NCBI GenBank assembly: GCA_038502055.1
Contig: JAXRKN010000041.1
Span: forward strand, 3,143,501 to 3,207,500
Length of the DNA stretch: 64,000 nt
Reading direction: 5' to 3'
DNA from: Tanytarsus gracilentus
Taxonomy: Eukaryota; Arthropoda; Insecta; Diptera; Chironomidae
Shown one piece after another: positions 23,345 to 33,970 of the stretch; positions within the stretch are counted from its first letter, which is position 1, and each line of letters starts with the position of its first letter. The notes beneath the pieces are model-generated. The model worked only from the letters and a program-made list of their open reading frames with translations, made no database searches and was not told the DNA's origin. The translations under genes were made by a program, and so were the position numbers.

Positions 23345-26004
23345 ATGGTAAGAAATTATTAAATTTAATTAATTTAAAAGAGTTTTATAAAAGTTAAATT
23401 GTGTGGAAAGTGTTTATAAAGTGATTAGGCATCGAGTAAACTTGGAGTTTATGTAAATTTATTAAAAAATCTTGGACATTTTTGAGAAAGTTGTTTCGAT
23501 CAAATCCATGTGGGAAAAAATTAGCTTAAAACTCTCATTATCTCATTTGAACTTTATTTAATTACAATAACCATCTTAAATTCAATTTGTTGAACTATTT
23601 AATTTATTAATTTCCGCCCAAATTGACTTGAACATAATTTATATTTTTTGAGGTTATCTAAATTTTTTATTCACTTTCAGTCTCATCGTAAGTTTTCTGC
23701 ACCACGTCATGGCTCCATGGCTTTCTACCCAAAGAAACGCTCTCAGCGTCATCGTGGAAAGGTCAAGGCTTTCCCAAAGGATGATCCAACCAAACCCGTT
23801 CATTTGACATGCTTCATCTCGTATAAGGCGGGCATGACTCACGTTGTTCGTGAAGCTGATCGTCCTGGATCAAGTGAGTACTTGTTCACATTCATAGAGC
23901 TAATTTAGTTTTCTCTATGATGAGTATTTTAAACGTTTACAGTATTTACTGAAATTCAATGATTGACAAACCAGCAAGAACTAGGGCGAACTGATTGTTG
24001 AATTTCTTTAGCTCATCCAAATTTTCAATTCCAGTTACTAATTAATCTTTTACTTTTTCAGAGATCAACAAGAAGGAAGTCGTTGAAGGTGTAACTATCC
24101 TTGAAACACCACCAATTGTCGTTGTCGGAGCTGTTGGTTACATTGAAACTCCTCATGGACCACGTGCTTTGTGCAATGTTTGGGCTCAACATTTGTCTGA
24201 AGAATGCCGTCGTCGCTTCTACAAAAACTGGTGAGTTAAATTCCAATGCACTAAAATGTCTAGCTTACGGATATTTTAGTGATGATACCCCACGTCAAAG
24301 AACGTGATATTCGGAAAGTGATAAACACATGTCGAAACCTTTACTGCTGCTTTCCTTCTGATCTCTCTCGATATGTCCATTTGTCACACATTCCTCTCAA
24401 TTAATGCCTCTTAACTAATTTTAAATCACTCGAAAAGCTCTTCCGAGCCAATAAGTACTTATTGGATGAGAGCCATCGGTTGAGTCATGTAAGCCGCATC
24501 AGACCTAAAAACTGATGTTGAAGTGACCATGACAAGGAGCAGTAATCTCCAATGGACATTCATGTCTACGAGATCTGTTTCCTCCTTACTCTCTTTTTGT
24601 GCTCATTTCTCTTCATATGGCCGTCAACAGGTATTCGAGCAAGAAGAAGGCTTTCACCAAGGCCAGCAAAAAGTGGGCTGATGATTTGGGCAAGAAGACC
24701 ATTGAAGATAGCTTCAAGAAGATGATTCGCTACTGCAAGTACATCCGTATCATCGTCCATTCTCAAGTGAGTGAATAAACTTTAAATATTTTATTTTAAA
24801 CACACGACATCACCTGACAAACGCGACGATTTCTCTCGGGAAATTGTTGCCGCTGTCGAAATCCGGGGGCTGGCGATGATTTTCAATTCATAGGTCGTTC
24901 CTCAATGTCGTATAGTAATTTTGATCCCTCGCAAGAGGTGCATCTAAGTCTGATATATTCCTTCGCTCTTGTAAAGTCTCTATGGGACAGTGATTACATG
25001 AGACGACCATATCAAGCATACTCCAATTTATTAAAAAAGAATTTTAACTAATATAAAAATTTCTTCTAAACAGATTCGCCTCATCAAGCAAGGACAAAAG
25101 AAGGCTCACATTATGGAAATTCAATTGAATGGCGGCACTATTGAAGACAAAGTTCAATGGGTCAAGGATCATTTGGAGAAGACAATTCCAGTTACATCTG
25201 TCTTCGGTCAGGATGAGATGATTGATTGCATTGCCGTTACCAAGGGTAAAGGTTTCAAGGGTGTCACCAGCCGTTGGCACACAAAGAAATTGCCACGTAA
25301 GACTCACAAGGGTCTCCGTAAGGTCGCTTGTATTGGTGCATGGCATCCATCGCGTGTCGCCTTCACCGTCGCTCGTGCCGGTCAGAAGGGTTATCATCAT
25401 CGTACTGAGATCAACAAGAAGATCTACCGTCTCGGTGCCGGCATCCACACCAAGGATGGAAAGGTGAGAATTAATCATTTATTATTCTTTCAATTAATTT
25501 CAATGATGATAAACTTTATAACGAGCCGAAAAATTATACGTTAATTTTAAGAATCCTACGTGGTTACTTCAAATGATAGGACTGATTATAAATCATTCAA
25601 ATACCCCTCGAAACTTTCTCAAATTTCCATCATTAATTTTTATTATCTTTTTCGATTTTCAGGTTGTCAAGAACAACGCTTCAACCGAGTATGATATCAC
25701 TGACAAGTCAATCACTCCAATGGGTGGTTTCCCATTCTATGGTGAAGTTCGCAATGACTTCATTATGATCAAGGGAAGTTGTGTTGGTGCCAAAAAGCGC
25801 ATTATCACATTGAGAAAATCCTTGTTGACACACACTAAGCGCTCAGCATTGGAAGCAATCAATCTTAAGTTCATCGATACCAGCTCCAAATTGGGTCATG
25901 GACGCTTCCAAACATCAGCCGATAAGAGTACATTCATGGGAGTTCTCAAGAAGGATCGTCTTCGCGAGGAGAAATTGGCTGCCGCCGCCGCTGCTAAGAA
26001 ATAA
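23345..26004 (+). CDS. RpL3: 60S ribosomal protein L3 (uL3)
   Basis: uL3 is a core protein of the large ribosomal subunit that reaches toward the peptidyl-transferase centre. Six exons: 23345-23347 (only the ATG), 23681-23873, 24062-24230, 24631-24766, 25074-25463 and 25663-26004 (410 aa; family about 400-416). Identity is clear from SHRKFSAPRHGSMAFYPKKR at the N-terminus, FISYKAGMTH, TPHGPRALCNVWAQHLSEEC, VTKGKGFKGVTSRWHTKKLP, RKVACIGAWHPSRV and GQKGYHHRTEINKKIYR. The tail ends EEKLAAAAAAKK. The first exon codes for the initiator Met alone, a layout often seen in ribosomal protein genes. Introns 2, 3 and 5 carry box C/D snoRNA genes; intron 3 also has an H/ACA-like structure. Antisense frames over exons 4-5 are shadows. 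Confidence 0.98.
23917..23994 (+). ncRNA. Box C/D snoRNA in RpL3 intron 2, predicted 18S rRNA methylation guide
   Basis: C box ATGATGA (23917-23923), D' box CTGA (23949-23952), C' box ATGATTG (23959-23965) and D box CTGA (23991-23994). A perfect 7-bp outer stem pairs GAGCTAA (23897-23903) with TTAGCTC (24008-24014). The D guide AGAACTAGGGCG (23977-23988) is complementary over 12 nt to the insect 18S segment CGCCCUAGUUCU, as I recall it, just before the AACCAUAAACGAUGCC region. The fifth-base rule points to the C right after ACCG. The intron is processed from the RpL3 pre-mRNA, and the mature RNA would work in the nucleolus. The D' guide target was not identified. Confidence 0.8.
24279..24361 (+). 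ncRNA. Box C/D snoRNA in RpL3 intron 3, U83 (SNORD83)-like
   Basis: C box GTGATGA (24279-24285), C'-like GTGATAA (24318-24324) and D box CTGA (24358-24361). The 14-nt stretch CTGCTGCTTTCCTT (24344-24357) directly precedes the D box. It pairs along its full length, with one G-U, to the universally conserved 18S segment AAGGAAGGCAGCAG. By the D+5 rule the methylated base is the second-block A (AAGG-A-AGG), which corresponds to human 18S A468. In human this site is guided by U83A/B, which are also encoded in RPL3 introns. Guide and host gene thus agree, supporting true orthology. No clean outer stem was found. Confidence 0.85.
24437..24537 (+). ncRNA. Possible H/ACA snoRNA in RpL3 intron 3
   Basis: Two adjacent hairpins. 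Hairpin 1: GCTCT (24437-24441) with AGAGC (24469-24473), closing an inner stem CCAATAA/TTATTGG. Hairpin 2: GTCATG (24484-24489) with CATGAC (24528-24533) enclosing a pocket, and an upper stem CATCAG/CTGATG (24497-24502, 24512-24517). The bases ACA at 24532-24534 are followed by exactly three bases before the presumed end, as in H/ACA RNAs, though ACA overlaps the stem. No perfect ANANNA hinge box is present and I could not name a target. Confidence 0.4.
24767..25073 (+). other. RpL3 intron 4 with a GC-richer core, possible snoRNA not resolved
   Basis: About 24,820-25,000 is clearly less AT-rich than the other introns. It contains a C-box variant GCGATGA near 24,876, a CTGA near 24,952, and pairs such as CAAGAG/CTCTTG. 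Only 8 nt before the CTGA match a known 18S segment, which is too little to call a guide. Confidence 0.25.
25503..25585 (+). ncRNA. Candidate box C/D snoRNA in RpL3 intron 5
   Basis: C box ATGATGA (25503-25509) and D box CTGA (25582-25585), 83 nt overall. The 10 bases AATGATAGGA directly before the D box are complementary to the 28S segment UCCUAUCAUU near the 3' end of the large rRNA. With a one-base bulge the pairing continues for five more bases. D+5 would mark the A of UCCUA. I do not know of a described methylation there, and the inner boxes are unclear, so this is weaker than the other two. Confidence 0.5.
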
Positions 26005-26278
26005 AAAGTTCCATGTTGAAATCTATATTAATGGAAGAAAATAAAAAGGAAGGAATTCCTTGAAAAGAAAATTATTTGTGTTTTTTTGTTAATTTTATTG
26101 AAAAGTTTCAGGAATATTTTGAGAATTTTAAAGAACTGAGTCACTTTAAGATAAAATTTTATTAGCCACAAAAAATATTTTTAACGGAATTTTTTTGAAA
26201 TTTTATAAAAAACCATTTCCGAAAGGGCTTTGTTTACATTTTTATCAAATCTAACAAAAATTATTTAATTCATAAGAA

Positions 26279-26712
26279 ATGGAGGCAAAATTAGAGAATA
26301 TTGTTGATTCAATGATGCAAAATGAAAATGTGGTTGGTGCTCTTGTTGCTGATAGTCAAGGATTAGCATTTACAGCTCGAGGAATCGCAAGTTCGAGTGC
26401 TTCTGGAATTGTTACTGCAATTATTGAACAGGTTGGCTAAATAATCACTCTTAAAATCATTAAAATAAAGAAAATAAAATATGAAACTGAAAGTAATGAG
26501 CTTAATGTCTTACAATTTTTCAATTATTGAACAGGCAACAAAAATTCATCCAAATCTAGATGCTCCTGTGGTGATCCTTGAATCAGAGAAGTAAATATTT
26601 TTCATTTAAAAATGATTTTAATACTAATTTAAATTATTTCAAAAGTACAGCGGTGACGATATCAAAATATGGATTTTATTCAGGAGCTGTTTATAAAAAG
26701 TTGAAGAAATAA
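26279..26712 (+). CDS. LAMTOR5: Ragulator complex protein LAMTOR5 (HBXIP)
   Basis: LAMTOR5 is a roadblock-fold subunit of the Ragulator complex, which tethers Rag GTPases and mTORC1 to the lysosome surface. Three exons: 26279-26431, 26535-26590 and 26646-26712 (91 aa, the same length as the human protein). Visible conservation: MEAKLE-I--SM at the start, the core VVGALVADSQGL, a Gly/Ser-rich ARGIASSSASGIV, then PVVILESEN, TISKYG and a short basic C-terminus. It follows RpL3 on the same strand by about 270 bp. Intron 1 (103 nt) is flanked by a perfect 15-nt direct repeat covering both splice sites, described in the findings. Confidence 0.92.
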
Positions 26713-28072
26713 AATTAATTTAACTATTTAAATGCTTTGTTTTAGTGAGTTTTAATAAGGATCAAGAACACGTAATTCTAATTAATTTTAAAAATTCCGA
26801 AGTATATTTTTTGGAGCGTGTTCATTTGACGTTAATTAAATTTTTTTCTCTTTTTAAAAACTTAAAAAATTTCAAATTTACAAAACTTTCACATAACCCT
26901 CCTCAGTTTAGAAATTTTCTACGGGATAAAAATAATTTCCCTTCAATTTAAATGTGTCTCGACTAAAATGGAAATTCGAAAGAAATAATTTTAAAAGCTT
27001 TCCAAAACTTCCAAGTTTAATTTCCATCGACTGGAAAATGCATTTTCCCTCATTTCCAGCCTCCGTCTGATTTCAACTCATATATTTTGCATTCAATAAA
27101 TCACATTGTCAGAACTAGAGTAGAAGTAGAAACGTCTCGAGCATTGCCACATCAAAATAATAATTTAAGTCATAGACATGATCGTGCTTCATCGTGACAT
27201 ATTTTTCTGCCGTTGTGACATTATTGCCGGGGATTGAAAAAGTACCATAAAGTCATGTCAAGGATCTCTTATCACGCTTCGGTTTGATATTTGAGGGGTG
27301 GCATGATATATATGAAAGTACCTTTTGCCATAATATAATCGATATCGAGCCGATTTTCCTTCTAATGATTACAAATCGTTTATCATCGCCGCAAAAAAAC
27401 CCTTTTTCTGGGGAGCCTCAAAATTACTTTTCATTTTCCTTTCATAAATGCATGTTCGCTCTCTCGTAAACCGTGTTACTATTTTGGGTTAGAATAAAAT
27501 GGGGAGCAATAAATTTAATGAATTTATTTTTATTCATAAAACGACATCGATGTACGAAAATAGGAAAATATCGCTGAACAAAACACATTTGGATCTTTTG
27601 AATGATGATAAAATTTATTTAACGATTTACAGGAAACATTTTTAGTTTAAAATTTATTTTGTCATGTCCATTCTTTTTTCTATCGAAGTAAAACGTAAAA
27701 TCTCCATCATGTTTTGTTCATTAAGCTTCACATGATGATAAAAGCGATAAACAACCATTTATTTCCTCTCATATCCACGTCTATGTACCGAAAAATTCCA
27801 TCTACAAAACATGAAATAAATTTTACTGCCATACGAGCCTGAAGATTGTCTGGAAATCACTCGTTTGTATAAATGAAAAATTTCCATGTTATTTTTTTTC
27901 GACTACGATTTTCACTTGTGTTTGTGAATGGGAATTAAGCAATTGTCCCGTCTAACTGTCTGTCTGTCTGCCTTCTGGTATTCTCTTTTCAGAGAGTGAA
28001 TGAGATTTTTATTGCGATAATTTTTTATGATTTTTTAGAGTTGTTAAAAATTGGGAACTCAAAAAATTTATA
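26713..28072. other. Gene-free AT-rich stretch
   Basis: No exon, RNA gene or clear repeat was recognised. A short (CTGT)n run lies near 27,955. Confidence 0.4.
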
Positions 28073-28264
28073 GTTTTTCTCAGGGATTTAAACGGGTCCT
28101 CCTTTTTTTATGTACCTCGAAAAAACCCAATCACTTCGTTCACTTGAAAAAAATCGCTCTAAAAACCTCGCGGGGTTCGGTGTTTGCGCTTTTTGGCCAA
28201 TCGACTCTAAGAGTCGACTCACTCACTCGACTCAAATGAATCGGTTTAAATCCCTGGTTTTTCT
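28073..28264. mobile_element. hAT-type MITE with perfect 8-bp target duplication
   Basis: A 176-bp element (28081-28256) has 13-bp perfect terminal inverted repeats, CAGGGATTTAAAC and GTTTAAATCCCTG. It is flanked on both sides by the identical octamer GTTTTTCT (28073-28080 and 28257-28264). Ends in CAGGG/CCCTG and 8-bp duplications are hallmarks of hAT transposons. There is no coding capacity, so it is non-autonomous. The right half holds a palindrome built on GACTC/GAGTC (about 28,202-28,232). The intact duplication suggests a fairly recent insertion. Confidence 0.92.
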
Positions 28265-28980
28265 CGAAATTTTTGAATATATTTTATGGCATTTTAAAAT
28301 TTTTGCTCTCCTAATTAAATTTTTATTTCCTGGATTTTTTACACAAAAGTTTCCTCCCTTTGCTTTTAAAGCATGCTTTCACTCAACCCCAAATAAAAAT
28401 GATATCAGTCTCGTTTCTCCCCTCAACCAATTAAGTTTGCTTCACATCTACGAATGTCCACTATAACGACCACACCAAAACGGCAGTTTGTGATTATTTC
28501 GCCACATTAATAATGCTAAATTAAATCTCTTCTTTTTTTTCTCACAAACAATCTTCAAGTGGGTGGCAAAAGATGAGATAAAGTCAATCCACACAATAAT
28601 AAAAGCGATGTAAAGGAGTCAGGAAGAGAAATTGCATTATCTGACAATACAATGGGTAATAAAAAATTGTGGTTTTCTTTTTATTAAGAAGATGAAATGA
28701 AAATAAATAAAATGAGATAAATGTGAAAAACAGGAAGGAAGTTCTATTTTTAAAATTATGGTAGTTTTTCTATGGTCGTCAATAGATAACAAAAAATATT
28801 TTCCGAAAAAATTTAACGACTTTTTTAAATTTCAACAATTTGAAGCTTTTTTATCAAATTTTAATTTATTTTCAAACTTTAAACTAATTTACCCTTAAAA
28901 AAACGTTCATTGTTCCTCGAAGCTCAAAATAAATCCCCAAGGCTAGGCGAGCGCTTTAACTTTCTATAAATGACCTTTTG
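28265..28980. other. Gene-free stretch
   Basis: AT-rich with no recognisable gene or structured repeat. Confidence 0.35.
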
Positions 28981-29028
28981 ACTTTTTTTTTCCAAAAGCC
29001 CTTAAAAGCTAACAAAACTCAATTCAAA

Positions 29029-29720
29029 AAAAGATGGGTCTGAAACGGCGTGCCATTTCAATGCTCCGCTGTCTTAGATTAGTACCCATAGTTCTGAAAA
29101 ATACATTAGTGGCACTCTGGCGGCAATGCATCTTAAAAATCGTTAATGTCAACGTTTTATGCAATGACGAGTTGAAGATACATGAAGTCATAGTTTGAAA
29201 AAATGGAATTAGTGCACTCCAGGCCGGCCATGATGGCACTCCTAAAAACAATGCAATCATTGTAAATTAGAGTTCGATCCATGAAGCCATATAAGAGAAA
29301 ATTTGTATGAAAAAGGACATTTTTGCACTCAGGGACGGTCCTTGAAGGGTCATACCTCAAAACTAAATACTTCTTGCACAACTAGAACCAAAACCCGATC
29401 TTTAGCCACAAACCCGAATCAAATCCAACCAGCCGTTCTTGAGATATGCCGCCCACTAAGATCGTGAGAAAGTAAGAAAGTGAGAAAGTAAGATGACTTA
29501 AATGGCTCTAACTCCTCGTAGGATCAACCGATTTCAAATCTGTTTTCGCCAGTTTGTAGGGTTTGGCTAGGCCTATCATTTGAGTATATGTTTTGATATT
29601 GCACAATGTAATGTCTTGGCACTAGGGGCCAAAAACAGGTTTTGGAAAAATCCAAAATTAATATATAGCGGAGCTAAAACTTCTCCATTGTTACGCAAGT
29701 CTCTTCATCTTCTGGCCTTT
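29029..29720. repeat. Unclassified repeat-like block with degenerate ~100-bp units
   Basis: Base composition is more even than the surroundings. Two to three loosely similar units share GAGTT-GA--CATGAAG-CATA, a run GAAAAA-GGA and then TGCACTC-GG (units near 29,170 and 29,270; a weaker one near 29,080). Downstream, 29,463-29,492 is an imperfect repeat of GTGAGAAAGTAAGAAA. The minus-strand frames across it are short. It looks like a relic of a dispersed mobile element. The family is not recognised. Confidence 0.4.
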
Positions 29721-29799
29721 TCTTATCTTATTTAAGTGCGTATTGTGTATCACTGAAGCTCATAAAACATTAAATACAATGTAATTGAATTTCGGACGG

Positions 29800-32797
29800 A
29801 ACAGTCGAGGTTTAGTGGAAAGAAGAAGAGACAAGAAAAAGTACAAGACAAGACAGACATGAATGAGGATGAATTTCTGGGTCACGTAACAATTGAAAAT
29901 TAAATGCATTTTTTTCTGGAATGTTTAAAAATTTATTTCAAGACTTTTAGCAATTATTGTGAGAAAAAAAAGTTTCCAGGAACAAAAATTTTTCAAATTT
30001 GAAATTTCCGTTAAAGTCAAAATATAAAAATTTAGTTTCTCCATTTATAAAATATCCTCAAGTAAGGTTTAAGTAAACCCCAATGTCTCAAATGTAGCTC
30101 ATTCGACATTAAGTGATTCCGACATTCCCAAAAATAACTAACTAACTTATGTTACGCAATTTCAACCTCAGCCAACGTCCGGACCCACCTTTGTGAAATA
30201 AATTTGCGAAATCGCTGCGTGCTGCTATGTTGTGTGTGGTGAACAACCACAAGGAGAAAAATTGTTCGTAATAAATAAACAATTAAGTAGTTTATTCGTC
30301 CGTGTGTGTAGCACATACAGACATCGAGTGGGTAATCGGAGAAAAATATAATACGCTTATGAATTTGAACGTGCAATACTGACATCCCTCGAAGGCATCG
30401 ATACGAAAGCTTAAGAGATATGCGAATGTCGAGATAAGCAGACAATAAAATCCTTTCTCTGTCTCTCTTTCCTTCCTGAAATCTGTTGCGGTTAATTCAG
30501 GATAAATTATTAAGCAAATCCAATTTTTAGTACAAGATAATTTTAGAAGAAATAATTTTTAGGTTTTTAGAACAAAAAATTATCGATTTTTAGAACACTC
30601 AGGATTTTCTAAAAAGTCGACAGGTTCAACGTGCATTGAATAAAGTTTAAATATTTCCATTCTTCCTCGTGGCATGTTGGGAGATAAGAAAATTGTCAGG
30701 GGGATATGTGAAAAAATTTTATTCTCTGGAAGGTGGAACAAGAGTCAACAATTACTTCGGATGAGAACATGAGCATTTGGAATATTTTATTCAATTTTCA
30801 CCATAGTTTATTCATGCTGGTTGGGCTGAAGCACTCGTCGAATGTGCATGCACTCATTCACATCGAGATTATGGATTAGGAACTTTTTCTAATGCTGCCT
30901 GATATATACTCAGTGCTTATCCGTACGAGAGAAGTGCACACATCTATGTGTGCGGAAAATCCTTAATGAAGAACAGCAAAAAAAAAAGAATTTTAGAACA
31001 AGTTGTGAGAGCATTGACATGGTCTTAGAGATATATTTTAATATCATTGAAAATTTTGAGATTATGTTGAAGGGGAGGAAAACTCGGGAAATTATTTAAA
31101 TTTTTAAAATACGCTACAAATTTTAATTTAAGGTAATCGACCGAATTCACTTCATTTTACCACAAATCCAACCCCTTTTTTTGCATAAAATTCCTTAACT
31201 GAAGCAATTTTCATTTTAATTTTCTGCTTCTCTTTAACCATAAAATTGAGGTTTGCATTTTTTCTCCCCTTCGCTCGCCACACCACAAAATGCAACAAAT
31301 TTGTTGAGATTGTTTAACTGCAGATGCGATTAAAATTTTAGGGATTATTTGAATTTTTAAATTTTTCATTTCTACATTGAGGTTGTGCTCATGTGCATGC
31401 GTCGCTTGAATTGTGGGAAAAGAAGGAAATGAACGCAACACGTGTTCAACAAATTTCTCTCGAGGTTATGTGCATAAGAGAACAAAACATTTTAACAAAC
31501 AACACAAAAGTGCTCTGAGCATTTCTTATCTTCTCGTGTCTCGTCTAGGAGCGTCGTTATAAATACATTTTTATTGCATGTGATTAGGAGCGAACTTTTC
31601 ATCGCGCTCTTCTCTCCACATTTTATTCATAGCATCAAGTTAAAGGTTGCTTTCAGCGATGCGACGATGATGAGAAATTAAAACTTTTAATGACTCGCTC
31701 TTTCGCCATCATGTACACAAAATTTATTATTTCACTTGCTTCGGTTTGGGTGAAGGAAAAAATTGATTTAAATCAATTGAGTAAAAATTGTTAATCGAAA
31801 AGTTGTTTTTATCGCTCTTTGAGTGAGTTTTTACGACTCAACTTACCATTAAATCAAAGCTAATTGAATTTTCGTGCCCGCCTTTTGTTGATGATTTAAA
31901 AGCTGCGATTTCTCTTTGAGATTAAAACAAGCGTAATTTGTTGGTGCGCTCGAATTTCACGGAGTAATAAACAATTAATTAGGCAAAGAGACTTGGCGGG
32001 AGCTTAATGAAACTTTATGATTTTAGGATGATTAAAAAGCTTTGAGGAGAGTCGAGTGGAAAAATTGACTGACATAAATTTTCACCATTAATTTATTAAT
32101 CTCGAAATCTGAGTGTCATTTTATACCTGATTAAAAAAGTTTGTCCAAAAAGCAAAGAAAAAGTTTTCAATAAATTTCTCGAGAATCTTTTTCTTTCCCT
32201 CAAAACTTTCTCTTTTGTGAAAAAATTATTTTTGTCATTTTTCATTTTAATAATCGCCATTTCAGAGTTGAAAAGCTTTTGCCATTAAACTCTCTCGCTC
32301 ACCATGGCTTTCACTCCAATTAAATTTCTTCATTAAATTAAATGAGAAGAGCTTTTTAAGCTCATTATGATGAGTAGTGTAGTTGCTTTTTTTTCTCTTT
32401 CCATGAAAAGCAAATTTAATTTTTGCCTTTCGCAATTATTATTATTCATACGAAATGAAAAGCGAGAAAGTGTGGAAGCGACGAAGCTGAAGATGAATGC
32501 GAGCTCATAATCTCCCATTCATGATTTTGTTTACTTTTTGTCTTAGCACGAGATTGAAGCTCACTAGCTTTTTCACAAGAAATTATAGATGAGGAGCAAT
32601 TTTGCTTTAGCACATTCACGAGTGATTTTAATTGCTTCATGCACACTTTTTGTCCTATATTTTTTCACATTTTATTTTTTTATTATTTCAACACAAGTGC
32701 TATTGTTGCAGTTTAAAAACTTTTACGAGTGAGTTGCCATTTCCTTCGGGGCAGTTGTTCACTGCTGAAACATGCATTTGTTGAACAGTTGAGAGTG
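29800..32797. other. Gene-free AT-rich stretch
   Basis: No gene, RNA or repeat that I can support. Confidence 0.4.
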
Positions 32798-33970
32798 TCA
32801 TGAACAGTTAGTGTCACAAATATAATAATAATGACAATCACCTATTACCAGAACCTTTTATTTCCTTTTCCATAGCTCGAAGCTTGGCTAAGATAAACTT
32901 CATCCTCTTAATTTCTTTAAAATAGATATAATACCCTTTTTTCCCTCAACAGCACTCCCGGAATCCCCACCTCGGCAGCTCAAATTTTTGAAAAACGTGA
33001 ATCGATCGACAACCCCTTTTAGTTTAATACTTATGCGTCGGAATAGACATACATCCGGACTTTTACCATCAAATAATACAGCTGTACACAGTCTTGTAGT
33101 CGCTCATTATTTTCAACTAAGACAGCCTCAACTAATTTAGATTGCAGTTGAAAAATAAATAAATATTCAAAGGTGGTTTCGGATTGTATAAAATTCCCCA
33201 CTACACCTTCCTCGCCCTGACAAGCTGTTAGGAACTGGCCCACCACATTACAAAACAAACAAACATAAACATAATTTATAAAGTATTAATCAAACCAATT
33301 GTATAAAATTTGGTTTATCATCTACCTTCCTCCATCTAATCTAGTCGATTAGCATGGATTACAGGTCTTAGTTCTCCGTAAGTCTACTACTTCCTTCCTC
33401 AACTGGTCACTAAGATTACGTTTTTTGTTGGATACCAACGATCTTATCAAAATGTCATTAACTTGATTAAATTAAAATATAAAGTAAAAAAATCATTTAT
33501 GTAAAACCCCATATTTCCCCCTGTTCAAGTTAATTAAATTTTTCTATCAACTCTTTCCTATTTCCATTATAGAGAAAACTAAAAATGTAATGTTACGAAA
33601 ATTTCTTATTATAAATATTAAAATAATAAAATAACAATTAAAAATTAATAATTATAATTATTATTTAATTACTAGAAAAAAATAAAAAAAAATATAAAGA
33701 ATCAATAAAAAAATTTAAATTGTGAATTTATTGGGTGAACAAATTTTTCTCTTTACCACCCTTTAAAAAAATTCCCAATTTTTTTCACTCATTTTCTTTT
33801 TACCTGGTAATTGATGTAAACTGATTATTAATTAGAATTTATTATTTTAATACACTTTACACACTTATAAACAAATTAGATACACACTTAATTAATATAA
33901 ATATTTTACACACGATATCACTTTTAACCTTAAATCGATCAGGCTCTCATGAACAGTTAGTGTCACAAAT
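32798..33970 (-). mobile_element. Retroposon-like element, copy A, with 24-bp target duplication
   Basis: The insert 32822-33946 (1,125 bp) is flanked by the same 24 bases at 32798-32821 and 33947-33970. Read on the minus strand it ends in TTGTCAT followed by a short (TAT)n tail, the mark of a reverse-transcribed element with a simple-repeat 3' tail. It is related to copy B near 60 kb, with an identical 30-mer at 33079-33108 and 60203-60232. A 75-codon minus-strand frame (33258-33031) and short coding-like stretches remain, for example LSDQLRKEVVDLRR, but no reverse transcriptase domain is seen. It is 5'-truncated, internally deleted or non-autonomous; the class is not certain. Confidence 0.75.

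Noticed and set aside
24876..24956. C/D snoRNA in RpL3 intron 4
   Set aside because: The C box has a mismatch and only 8 nt match 18S next to the putative D box.
24566..25478. Minus-strand frames over RpL3 exons 4 and 5
   Set aside because: Antisense shadows of a highly biased ribosomal protein gene.
32798..33970. Solo LTR interpretation of the repeat pair
   Set aside because: LTR elements make 4-6 bp duplications and have TG...CA ends. Here the duplications are 23-24 bp and the 3' ends carry simple-repeat tails.
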